DNA from: Larix sibirica
Lineage: Eukaryota; Streptophyta; Pinopsida; Pinales; Pinaceae
Reading direction: 5' to 3'
Assembly: GCA_004151065.3 (NCBI GenBank)
Contig: NWUY0300045725.1
Location: 33,262-61,505, forward strand
Length of the DNA: 28,244 nt
The translations under genes and the position numbers were made by a program. A model generated the notes under the pieces. The model saw only the letters and a program-made list of their open reading frames with translations, did no database searches and had not been told where the DNA came from. This document shows, one piece after another, positions 10,959 through 20,730 of this stretch. Each line of letters begins with the position of its first letter. Within the stretch, counting starts at the first letter, position 1.

Positions 10959-12127
10959 TCATCTCGAAACATATCCCTTACCTTTTTTACTGCATTCTTT
11001 CTCGATTTCATCAATATCTAATTCTCCAAGGTCCATGTCTTCAGCATCATCAATTTGGTCTTCTTCCATGAAGTCAGTTTGATCCCTCTGATCTTCTGCA
11101 AGTTTTTCTTTAGCCAGGGACATTGTTTCCCTCGGGGGATTCTCTTTTCGGGGGCATTTTCCCAGATTCTTCAGGTCGTCTTCCATGGATTCTAGGGTTT
11201 TGAACTTATTGGAGGCAATTGTTGGTGGTTCAGCGGGGGTTACCCTACCCTGTTTTCTTCTGCTTTTGACTTGGGTGAAGCCTTCGTTGTCACGGCTATC
11301 GTCAGTGGGAATCTTAGGGGTGGGGGTAGGAGAATTCTATGGGAAATTCCTACGGAAGTGACCGTGTTCATAGAATTGTCTGCATCTGAATGGGACATTT
11401 TCATAGTCTAGAGGCCAGACCCACTCCTCATCTTTCCAGTAAAGGTTTATAGCTTCCGGGATTTCGCAAGAAAGGTTCATATAGACATAGATCCGGGCAA
11501 AAGAAGTATATCATAGATGTTTGGTTTGTTCTGCAACTTTCACAAATTCTCCAAGAGTATTTCCTATGTCTCTCAAAATTTATGGTTCCCGGTATTCACA
11601 GGGGAGAGAGTAAAGTCGGATCCAAACTAGTGCAATACTCATATCCTCTTTCTCTGGGTTAAATCTTTCCTTCCATGAAATTAGGTATAACCTAGCTGAG
11701 AAGAAGATGTACAGGCCTCCTTCCAAGATCCTACCTCTATATTCTTGATGGAAGAAGATGATAGTGAAAAAACCCTTAGATCCAAGATGCAAATCATAGT
11801 GTCCTTTAGGGTTCCAGGTTGTTTTGATCCATCATAGTAGATCCTTCTCTTTGGTCCAAATCCAATAAACTTACCAATTAGGGCCTTCTCCTTCCATATT
11901 TCTACTCGTTCTCATAATTTATCCGATCTAATATGGAGGGCAGGAATCTCTGCATATATGGGGATGCAACCCCCAGGCCTATGATTGGGACCTTAAGGAG
12001 CTTTGAATCCAGATCCTTCCCCCTCTTCTTCCTTGCAGTTATTTGATTTTGATGTTGTAGATCTATTATTTTGATCGGGAATATTTTGTTGAATGGGGGC
12101 AGAGGATCCCCCTCCACATGGGCCCAT
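10959..12127 (-). pseudogene. LINE-1 ORF1: DUF4283-like RNA-binding protein with zinc knuckle
   Basis: The ATG at 12127 opens MGPCGGGSSAPIQQN, a low-complexity N-terminus. Next comes a DUF4283-type region: VEIWKEKALIGKFIGFGPK; then, after a frame change near 11790, GGLYIFFSARLY and VWIRLYSLPCEY; then ILRDIGNTLGEFVKV and FARIYVYMNLSCEIPEAI. The zinc knuckle reads CRQFYEHGHFRRNF at about 11345-11390. The first Cys and the His are kept, but both other Cys positions are Phe, so zinc binding would be lost. An acidic tail follows (MDLGELDIDEIEKECSKKGK), ending at 10959. In plant LINEs this protein binds the element RNA. At least five stops or frameshifts interrupt it. Length if open would be about 390 residues, usual for the family. 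Confidence 0.82.
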
Positions 12128-12366
12128 GGCCACAAACTATAGCCCCAACATGAAGGCAAAAAAACCTAGTGCACATAAGTTTCCAAGATAGAAGGACACA
12201 TGGGATCAATGCACTAGAGAGTGGTGGCTGCTCTGATGTAGCACCGATAGGAGGCAATCTCCCTTGGTTGCGACCCGCCTTTACCTCGTCCCTACCCGAA
12301 ACCCTTAGCAAAATTCCACCAAATCCTAAACACCTTATTTTTCCATTAAACCAAGCTATTCTCATC
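12128..12366 (-). other. Presumed 5' leader of LINE-1
   Basis: This is GC-richer sequence upstream of the ORF1 ATG, ending at the TA tract 12367-12377. It contains a stretch open on both strands but no recognisable protein. Treating it as the 5' untranslated/promoter region rests on its position only. Confidence 0.4.
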
Positions 12367-12377
12367 TATATATATAT
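12367..12377. repeat. TA repeat, candidate right target-site duplication of LINE-1
   Basis: TATATATATAT lies at the presumed 5' end of LINE-1 and matches the TA tract at its 3' end (5041-5054). Insertion into a TA microsatellite would explain both. Confidence 0.38.
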
Positions 12378-13867
12378 GGGTAAGTTAATGAGAAAAGAAT
12401 GGTTTCCACAAAGACTGGAGTTCCAATCATTTGTTTTGAAAACTATCAATTAAATTGATCTTAGCAATGATTGATTGTAACTATCATTGGTGTCTGTTTG
12501 TTCTATAAAAATTTTTAAACCATTGCCTCTCACGAAATGTATCATCAAGGAGGACCTCAGTTTTAGGAGGAAATTTCGCAACACAATATTCTCCCAAGCC
12601 AAGTATATTCATTAAAATTTAGAGGTTATATCTTGTTTCTAACCACCAAGCTTGTCACATTCAATGCTTTATTTGTATGTACTAGGATCAACATATTTTC
12701 TAGAGATCATATATTATGGATGCTGGTATGTTTTCATGTTCATGGCATAGGCTAGTACACCTTTATATGATTACAAAGGCTAATGGTTACATTGTCACAT
12801 CTGAATGTATTCAAGCAAAGTCATGGGTACTTTGATTGTGCTCAGTGACTTAAGTGCTCTTTGTTGTAGCTGAAAGAGATCAATGCCATATTGGAAAAAA
12901 TAGAATCGAAGATGTAGGAATTTGAAGGAATCATAGGTCCTCTTGCACCTTTATAAATTCATCTTCACATTTTCCTATTATTGGAAACAAACGAAATAGT
13001 CCAAAGACAAAGACAATCCATCCATGAATCATCTCTTCTAGTAGGTTTCTTGTTTCTAGAATACTTAATCTCGAGTTTTATATTAGAGGAAAACTTGCTT
13101 CTTTTTAATACTTCTTAAGATGCTTCTATTTTGTTTCATAGTGTTTTCTTGTCTTCTCCCAAATAACACAATAGAGTGAATGAAGTTAATCCATTTGAGC
13201 AGGTGAGCTTAGAACCCTTTGAAAGAGACCATGCTTGTGTCTTATATCACTAATCCAAAATTATATAATATATCTATTTAAGGGTGCTAGCTCAATGGNN
13301 ATGTGTATGTTGTTATTGTTTGCTTTACTATTATATGTTTTTGATGTGTTAATAATTTTTGTTGCATTCTAAAACTAACAGATGTTCATGATGTACATCT
13401 AATGATAAGACACAAAAACCCTTATATGAAGGATCAAAGACAAATCTTCTCTCTATTATTTTGTTGTACGTAAGCTTGAAAGTATTAAATGGTTTGTCAA
13501 ACACCTATGTCGCACAGATCCTAAGGTATATAATATAATTCTCCATACATGAATATCATTTTTTTTTTAGTGTTAATTGTCTAAAGGATGCAATAATTTA
13601 TTTAATTTGACAAGAATGGTTACTGGTTGTATTAAAAAAGTAGGTGATGTGACCTAGTACAACCAATAAGTATAAAAAAGGACTACTCACAAATTGTTCA
13701 AGACAACATTGTGGGAATAACCAAAACTATCCCAGTACTTTCTAATGGTAGTTGATTTTCTAAACAGAGTTAAAATATCGATGGTATACAACCTTACACA
13801 CTATCCTAGTAAAAGAAAATATTTATAGAACATAAGAAAGAGAGTTACAATTTAAAATTTCCAAAGG
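12378..13867. other. No gene recognised; contains an NN assembly mark
   Basis: AT-rich DNA with stops in all frames. 13299-13300 is NN, a contig or consensus break; no duplicated sequence was seen on its two sides. A T-rich run lies near 13561. Confidence 0.4.
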
Positions 13868-14325
13868 GTGTTGCACATTCCTTACACTGCAACTGAGTCC
13901 AAGTTGGGATTTTCATGTTGCTTCTTTACATCTGAAGTTTGTCCCACCATATCTTCTTACATATCTTCCACACCTGGGGAACCAATTGAGCTTTCATGTG
14001 AAACCGAATTCCCAAAATCTTCAAATCTAAGGTTTTGTTCCTACTCTAACTACATTACTCTTTCTTAATGGAGCTCCTTGACTTTAGTTGCCTCCTCTTC
14101 CAATTTCTCTTTCTAACTCTCATAATTGACCTCCAAAATTATAATTTTTGAGCCTTCATCAAAAAAAATTGTCACTTGAGTACTTTTTTCCCTGGCACTT
14201 TTGGTTTCCAAATTATTTCTCAATTTCTACCATTTATGTAGAACCTCCATTATTGAGTCCTGACAACCCTAATTGATCTTCTTGTATATTTTAATGGCTC
14301 TTTGTACCTCTCCATGAACTCATCA
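13868..14325 (-). pseudogene. Decayed coiled-coil-like coding remnant, unrecognised
   Basis: One minus-strand frame from about 14325 to 13868 reads as protein-like sequence broken only by stops, about eight in roughly 150 codons, with no frame change needed. Pieces include QRAIKIYKKIN, LRNNLETKSAREKSTQVTIF, KEKLEEEATKVKELH and FEDFGNSVSHESSIGSPG. It is rich in Glu and Lys, suggesting a coiled coil. I do not recognise the family. A retrotransposon gag or an old gene fragment are both possible. A 66-residue plus-strand frame at 13868-14068 is antisense to it. Confidence 0.33.
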
Positions 14326-14712
14326 TCGTGAATTATTGTGGGGTTTTATTCTCCAACATCATATGCCTATTCTAAAACTTGAAATTGCAATGAGAAACAG
14401 AGGGCATCAAAGGTATCCCAATTCAAAAATTAGCAGCTCTTGAACTCAAAGTTAATATTCCTCTGTTGAGGTCCTATTAACTATATTACATTTTGTTCCT
14501 TTTACTCTTATTTATCAACATGGAAATTATATTTTTGCTTACTATGCACCCTTTCTTTTGTAGGACAAGATTCTTTAGTCATGGTAACATTACAAACATT
14601 AACATGGTGGAGCTAAGTCCAGCTATGAGCCATGTATTGGCTTGTGAATTCTCTTTTGAAAGGGTTACCCCTTTTTAGGGTTAAGTATTTATCTATTGAT
14701 TATATTCTCTAC
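14326..14712 (+). other. Mostly featureless; possible isolated exon at 14564-14678
   Basis: A pyrimidine-rich tract ending TTTTGTAG (to 14563) is followed by a frame of about 38 codons (RFFSHGNITNINMVELSPAM and on) that stops at 14678. It resembles a 3' splice site plus a terminal exon. Nothing identifies the gene, and it could be chance. Confidence 0.2.
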
Positions 14713-15176
14713 ACATAAAATATTTATATTGGTATGTTTGTTTGTTGGTAGGTTAATGGCATTAGCTCAAAGGCCAGAATCTTCTACGTCATGATTGTTC
14801 ACTCTATATCTTTCATTCTTTATTTTAATTTGTTGAGTGCTAATTATTAACGTAAAGTTGTTTTACTTGAGGATCATAGGTTTCTCCATGAGAAGATTGA
14901 GGTCTTTCTCTTTTCCACTCAGGTTCAAGTTCCTGTAGAGTTGTATTGGTAAAAAGTTGCATGGTGGATCTAGGATTGAAACCCCATACTTACGAGTCAA
15001 TTTAGCATATGTTATTATTTGAAGCTATTAAACTTTGATAGACTCAGGTCATGAATACTGAATTATACTCTTATTGTTTTATACTGAATTATGTTGTCGA
15101 TGTTATTTTGTATTGGTTAAGGGTATGGGTTAAAAAAATATCTCATGCATCTTGCATGTCCTCTTCATAATTATGT

Positions 15177-15250
15177 AATCAAATATATTTGACATCTTCA
15201 AGCTTTCAAATTTAATCAAATATCTTTGACATCTTTAAGATTTCAAATCT
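15177..15250. repeat. Two tandem 37-bp units
   Basis: 15177-15213 and 15214-15250 share the pattern AATCAAATAT, TTTGACATCTT, AAG and TTTCAAA with a few differences. The same pair appears in copy B at 17340-17413. Confidence 0.8.
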
Positions 15251-15653
15251 AAAGGCAGGGAATATGCACATGTGCTAAGGATACAGTATTGTGTATTTTA
15301 TTCAAACTTTTACAACCCAACCTCTTATTGCGAGAGGTCACTTTTTCATTTTCCCTAGGTTATCTAGACCCCCAGAGCTTAGAGCATGGTTATCTACATG
15401 TATGTGTCACCCTCAAATATCAGAGTGTGGCTATCTACATGCATGTGTCTATCACCTGCATGTCCTATTTCCTCTAGATGTAACACAAACAATGAATCTT
15501 GATATAAAATGCAGTGGTGCTTTTCCCCATTGCAAGTTTACTACGTCGGAATGTGGGTGGATTATTGATTGTTTCCATTCATTCACTTATTTCTGCATGC
15601 TCATGGGCTTCACACAAACAAAACAACTCCCTCCTTATCCTTAATTCTTGTAG

Positions 15654-16646
15654 TTGTAGAAGAAATAAGAAGAATTGCACTGGCCATGTTAACAGGAGGA
15701 GCCGTGTCTCCTGGTGGAACCCATTCTATTTCCTCTCCTTCCCTCAATGTGGTATTCATAGATTTTCTCTCTTTTCACTCAGCTTCTTCATGTTCATGGT
15801 TTTATTTTTTTCCTATTTTATTTAACCCATTATGTCATGATCATCCACTATATTGTGGGGGGGTTTAGTGGTGCAGGGGCTTGTGACACCACCCAATGAA
15901 TCAATTCCCACGAACCCATTCTCAAATCACAAGAGCAAAGAGAGATTTTGGAATAGATTGAACAAGAGAGACAAATCCCTTAACAAGAACACAGATTCCC
16001 AACTATGTTTTATCGACTTATGCTTAATAGAAAGGATTTTATATGTTTTCTTCATCAACAGTTCTAAATGAGGACCGCATGGTTGAATGACTAAATTATT
16101 TATTGCGGGATGAGGATCCAAATGTCAAAGTTGTGCAGGAGGATAGAAAAATTCTTCACATGGGATGGAGGCAGTGGATTCTTCGTTAACTCACATTATC
16201 CACACACTCAGGGTTGCACTTGAGGTAAGTTGAACTCTTCAATATTATTGATATGGTGCAGGGTTTTGGTTTGATTGTTAGAAACGAATTCAAATTGGGG
16301 AAATTGGCAGGATGGAACGAATTTGGAGGAAAAAAATTATCGAAGTTGTTCCCAATAGAAGCTCCTACAACTTTCCATGTTCTCACCCTCAAAAGGCGTC
16401 GAGTTCTAAAGAACGCTGAGGAAAATATTTTTGATCAGGGAACAGACGAACACAAAGCCTCGGTAAATAAGGATGACAATTCCAAGTTGAAGGATCACCA
16501 AAATGTGAGATTTTTGTTTCTTTTGCTCATAAATCCCGATGGCTTTTATTTCCTTATTTTTATTTTTCCTATTTAAACTTTCTTTTTTTGCATTTAATAG
16601 CTGGTAGTGGCCATGAACTAGTTTAGGAGTGCATTTCTTGAGCAAA
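15654..16646 (+). pseudogene. Unrecognised spliced-gene remnant, copy A
   Basis: Protein-like blocks are bounded by splice-like signals. 15654-15751 (VEEIRRIALAMLTGGAVSPG) follows a TTCTTGTAG acceptor and ends at a G/GT donor. 15877-16224 begins after GTGCAG in the same phase (GLVTPPNESIPTN). It changes frame near 16004, has stops (one at RMVE-stop) and, in this copy, a one-base deletion near 16164, before ending at GAG/GTAAGT. 16262-16504 (GFGLIVRNEFKLGKLAG) ends at a GT donor. A U-rich 96-base intron leads to 16601-16646 (LVVAMN-stop-FRSAFLEQ). The 37-base gap 16225-16261 is too short for a normal plant intron, so the model is imperfect, and alternative frames in the third block are also fairly open. 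The family is not recognised. It is probably a decayed gene or gene fragment. Confidence 0.33.
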
Positions 16647-16873
16647 GTAAGCACTTAATATTCTCCACATTCTCCTTAATAGTGTTTACCATTTTTGCAT
16701 GTTATTGTTTTGGAATTAAATTGGATAGAAGAATATCAGCCATTTTTGTTTCCTGATAAAGTTGTCCACTTCGAATTCCATTTTTTCTTATTTATAAAAC
16801 CATCGATGGTGCATATATTTTGAGCCTAAGTGTACAATTTAAAGACTTAACAAATGGTTTCATCAACTAAGTT

Positions 16874-16875
16874 NN
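16874..16875. other. NN assembly mark between the two 2.16-kb copies
   Basis: Two Ns sit exactly between the end of copy A and the start of copy B. This is what an unmerged overlap between two contigs would give. Confidence 0.9.
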
Positions 16876-19037
16876 ACATAAAATATTTATATTGGTATGT
16901 TTGTTTGTTGGTAGGTTAATGGCATTAGCTCAAAGGCCAGAATCTTCTACGTCATGATTGTTCACTCTATATCTTTCATTCTTTATTTTAATTTGTTGAG
17001 TGCTAATTATTAACGTAAAGTTGTTTTACTTGAGGATCATAGGTTTCTCCATGAGAAGATTGAGGTCTTTCTCTTTTCCACTCAGGTTCAAGTTCCTGTA
17101 GAGTTGTATTGGTAAAAAGTTGCATGGTGGATCTAGGATTGAAACCCCATACTTACGAGTCAATTTAGCATATGTTATTATTTGAAGCTATTAAACTTTG
17201 ATAGACTCAGGTCATGAATACTGAATTATACTCTTATTGTTTTATACTGAATTATGTTGTCGATGTTATTTTGTATTGGTTAAGGGTATGGGTTAAAAAA
17301 ATATCTCATGCATCTTGCATGTCCTCTTCATAATTATGTAATCAAATATATTTGACATCTTCAAGCTTTCAAATTTAATCAAATATCTTTGACATCTTTA
17401 AGATTTCAAATCTAAAGGCAGGGAATATGCACATGTGCTAAGGATACAGTATTGTGTATTTTATTCAAACTTTTACAACCCAACCTCTTATTGCGAGAGG
17501 TCACTTTTTCATTTTCCCTAGGTTATCTAGACCCCCAGAGCTTAGAGCATGGTTATCTACATGTATGTGTCACCCTCAAATATCAGAGTGTGGCTATCTA
17601 CATGCATGTGTCTATCACCTGCATGTCCTATTTCCTCTAGATGTAACACAAACAATGAATCTTGATATAAAATGCAGTGGTGCTTTTCCCCATTGCAAGT
17701 TTACTACGTCGGAATGTGGGTGGATTATTGATTGTTTCCATTCATTCACTTATTTCTGCATGCTCATGGGCTTCACACAAACAAAACAACTCCCTCCTTA
17801 TCCTTAATTCTTGTAGTTGTAGAAGAAATAAGAAGAATTGCACTGGCCATGTTAACAGGAGGAGCCGTGTCTCCTGGTGGAACCCATTCTATTTCCTCTC
17901 CTTCCCTCAATGTGGTATTCATAGATTTTCTCTCTTTTCACTCAGCTTCTTCATGTTCATGGTTTTATTTTTTTCCTATTTTATTTAACCCATTATGTCA
18001 TGATCATCCACTATATTGTGGGGGGGTTTAGTGGTGCAGGGGCTTGTGACACCACCCAATGAATCAATTCCCACGAACCCATTCTCAAATCACAAGAGCA
18101 AAGAGAGATTTTGGAATAGATTGAACAAGAGAGACAAATCCCTTAACAAGAACACAGATTCCCAACTGTGTTTTATCGGCTTATGCTTAATAGAAAGGAT
18201 TTTATATGTTTTCTTCGTCGACAGTTCTAAATGAGGACCGCATGGTTGAATGACTAAATTATTTATTGCGGGATGAGGATCCAGATGTCAAAGTTGTGCA
18301 GGAGGATAGAAAAATTCTTCACATGGGGATGGAGGCAGTGGCTTCTTCGTTAACTCACATTATCCACACACTCAGGGTTGCACTTGAGGTAACTTGAACT
18401 CTTCCCTATTATTGATATGGTGTAGGGTTTTGGTTTGATTGTTAGAAACGAATTCAAATTGGGGAAATTGGCAGGAGGGAACGAATTTGGAGGAAAAAAA
18501 TTATCGAAGTTTTTCCCAATAGAAGCTCCTACAACTTTCCATGTTCTCACCCTCAAAAGGCATCGAGTTCTAAAGAACGCTGAGGAAAATATTTTTGATC
18601 AGGGAACAGACGAACGCAAAGCCTCAGTAAATAAGGATGACAATTCCAAGTTGAAGGATCACCAGAATGTGAGATTTTTGTTTCTTTTGCTCATAAATCC
18701 CGATGGCTTTTATTTCCTTATTTTTATTTTTCCTATTTAAACTTTCTTGTTTTGCGTTTAATAGCTGGTAGTGGCCATGAACTAGTTTAGGAGTGCATTT
18801 CTTGAGCAAAGTAAGCACTTAATATTCTCCACATTCTCCTTAATAGTGTTTACCATTTTTGCATGTTATTGTTTTGGAATTAAATTGGATAGAAGAATAT
18901 CAGCCATTTTTGTTTCCTGATAAAGTTGTCCACTTCGAATTCCATTTTTTCTTATTTATAAAACCATCGATGGTGCATATATTTTGAGCCTAAGTGTACA
19001 ATTTAAAGACTTAACAAATGGTTTCATCAACTAAGTT
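16876..19037 (+). repeat. Copy B of the 2.16-kb near-identical tandem duplication
   Basis: This is the second copy, identical to 14713-16873 except for about 18 substitutions and one inserted G clustered in the part equivalent to A 16005-16592. Most differences are transitions, mainly A in copy A to G in copy B. Unlike copy A, it continues on the right into unique sequence. Confidence 0.95.
17817..18810 (+). pseudogene. Unrecognised spliced-gene remnant, copy B (less damaged)
   Basis: This is the same exon-like blocks as in copy A: 17817-17914, 18040-18388, 18426-18668 and 18765-18810. Here the extra G restores an uninterrupted frame across the end of the second block (LLRDEDPDVKVVQEDRK, then ILHMGMEAVASSLTHIIHTL), which is frameshifted in copy A. 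The in-frame stops upstream (RMVE-stop) and in the last block remain, so it is still not an intact gene. No function is assigned. Confidence 0.33.
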
Positions 19038-19477
19038 TATTTCCTGTGATTTATTTTCTAGTTTCTTGTTCCATAGTGATGTACTTTACCATGGGCTATT
19101 AAAAAATATGAACATGCACTGATTCTCTTGTAAATATCACCATCGACCTCATGTCATCGATATAGCTTGCTTGGATTTGAGTTAATATCTTCCCACAATG
19201 TATTACTCACTTATTTAAAGTTCTCTATTAACCTGTAAATAATTGAAGTCATTTTCTAAATCTTTCTAATTGAGGTTAAAAGAATCAGGAAAAAAAGAAG
19301 GATGAGTGTCAATCTATTGTAGTTGATGACTAGGGGGCTCTACAGTAGGACAACGAGGGTTTCATGAAGGTGACGCGGAACTAAGGGGCTGCAGTTGTAT
19401 CCCCACATCTCTCCTCTTTCATTTTATTTTTCTTCTACTTTTTTCCATGTTGAATATTCTTTTGTCAATGGTATGGC
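19038..19477. other. No gene recognised; may include the LINE-2 5' leader
   Basis: This is AT-rich to about 19285, then a GC-richer stretch (about 19310-19410) before the first LINE-2 frame. No domain or promoter could be assigned, so the 5' end of LINE-2 is not fixed. Confidence 0.35.
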
Positions 19478-20460
19478 TTGACTCTTCAACACTCTATCCT
19501 CCACATGGACTATCCAAATGTGGAAGAAGTTGATTATTCACCGGACCCTTATGAGGGTCAATCAATTTTTGTTACATTTTCTATTGGGAAGATGGCAGAT
19601 CCAAAAAACCCCTTAGTAGACAACGAGGTCCATACACCCTCTGGTGTGACAGCTAGGGTTACTAATGAAAACCGAGAGAATATGGAAATCAGTTTTGCTC
19701 GTGACCATTTTGGAATCAACACTGCACCGGCTACTGCAGAGGTGACATTTCCACTGTTGGTTAGATCCTTTTCCCTGGAATTAGGGGCAAACCCTTTCTC
19801 TCTTTTTTATGTGCCTCCAACCACCAGCTTAGGTTTTCCATTGCCGGTGGAATCAAACACTATTCACTCATATTTGAACTTGGAACCACCTATGTATCAC
19901 TCGGTTCTTGATGATTTTACCCCAAAACCTGGTCTTGAATTAGTGGAAGTTGGTTTTCCTTTCTCTGACATCTCGAGCCTTAGACCCCCTCTAATAGCTC
20001 CTGTGGAGGTAGAATGACGGGCGCCTCCGGTTCGGAAGAAGTCTTAACGAAAACTGGAAGGAAAGTTGAAGATATTTTTATTGGACAACAAACCCCTACT
20101 CAGACAGATGGGTCACAATTTAGCTTGAAAAAGACAAAATGTGTAGAAATGGATCTGACAAAGGAAGCAACAAATCAAGAATATTTGTTGGAAGGGTTGG
20201 GATCGGAAACTCATCCCATGGAAACGGAAACATTGAATTCTCTGGGTAAGGAGATGGATCCTGCAACTCTCATTGTTTCTCTTGCAAATTCTTTTAATTT
20301 ATTGGGAAATGATTGGAAGGCTCCTGATACCACCCTCCCCTCTCTCCATGTTTCCCTTCACTCTACCCCCTCCCTTCCCCCTGTTAGCTCAAAAAATGAC
20401 TTGGCTTACTCAACTCCGGACCCTATCTCCCACTTCTCTCCTTCAGTACATCTTCAATAG
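19478..20460 (+). pseudogene. LINE-2 ORF1-position protein(s), unrecognised
   Basis: Two open frames overlap by four bases (ATGA at 20014-20017). The first has 179 residues (19478-20017; MDYPNVEEVDYSPDPYEGQS; later FSLFYVPPTTSLGFPLPVES). The second has 148 (20014-20460; SGSEEVLTKTGRKVEDIFIG; DPATLIVSLANSFNLLGNDW). They occupy the ORF1 place, but I see neither a DUF4283 core nor a CCHC knuckle. The second, Ser/Pro-rich and low in structure, could be the tail of an ORF1 protein whose N-terminal domain is missing. The overlap may be a single frameshift in one longer frame rather than two genes. The first frame is uninterrupted for 180 codons, unusual among its broken neighbours. Confidence 0.45.
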
Positions 20461-20716
20461 ACCTATCCTCCTCCTTCTGTCTGGAAAAGATTTCTATTCA
20501 TTTCCATCTGAGAACTAGAGAAATACCTGACCTATCAGGCATTCTTATGCACCATACTAGGTAATTGGGGAAAAATCCTTTAGCCTCCACAAAAGGGAGG
20601 GGGCATGGAAGGCCATCCTTCCTCTCATCTTCTCAAAACCATGCATTGAAGGAACGAGTTGATGGGGGGAAAAAATCTATTATTGGGGCACTTAGAGCAA
20701 CAAAATCCCTGGAGGG

Positions 20717-20730
20717 GGTTACCCAATGAA
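20717..20730 (+). promoter_or_regulatory. LINE-2 ORF2 start context
   Basis: GGTTACCCAATGAA contains the ORF2 ATG at 20726 and matches 13 of 14 bases of the corresponding site in LINE-1. This supports the chosen ORF2 start. Confidence 0.4.

Larger units (their letters stand above)
5055..12366 (-). mobile_element. LINE-1: long plant L1-type LINE with RNase H, inactive
   Basis: On the minus strand the order is: a leader (12127 upward), ORF1 with a DUF4283-like domain and zinc knuckle, a 227-base gap, ORF2 with endonuclease, RT, zf-RVT and RNase H, a further coding stretch, and a 3' untranslated region ending at ACAAGTTTCTTATTTAAAAA next to TA repeats. That is the standard order of plant L1-type non-LTR elements. 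The span of about 7.3 kb would make it nearly full length. Multiple stops, frameshifts and lost active-site residues show it is a dead copy. The 3' end is well supported; the 5' end rests on the TA-repeat match and is less certain. Confidence 0.8.
14713..16873 (+). repeat. Copy A of a 2.16-kb near-identical tandem duplication
   Basis: 14713-16873 recurs at 16876-19037, offset 2163 (2164 after a one-base insertion in copy B near A-position 16164). By eye the first ~1290 bases and the last ~280 bases are identical. About 18 substitutions plus the insertion all lie in A 16005-16592. The copies are separated only by NN. Confidence 0.95.

Noticed and set aside
12169-12453. 94-codon plus-strand open frame
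   Set aside because: It overlaps the presumed LINE-1 leader and extends across the TA tract; there is no domain.
15289-15868. Overlapping plus-strand frames of 62-117 codons, repeated at 17452-18031
   Set aside because: They differ only by frame, are rich in Phe/Leu/Ser as expected of T-rich DNA, and have no domain. Their exact recurrence merely reflects the 2.16-kb duplication.
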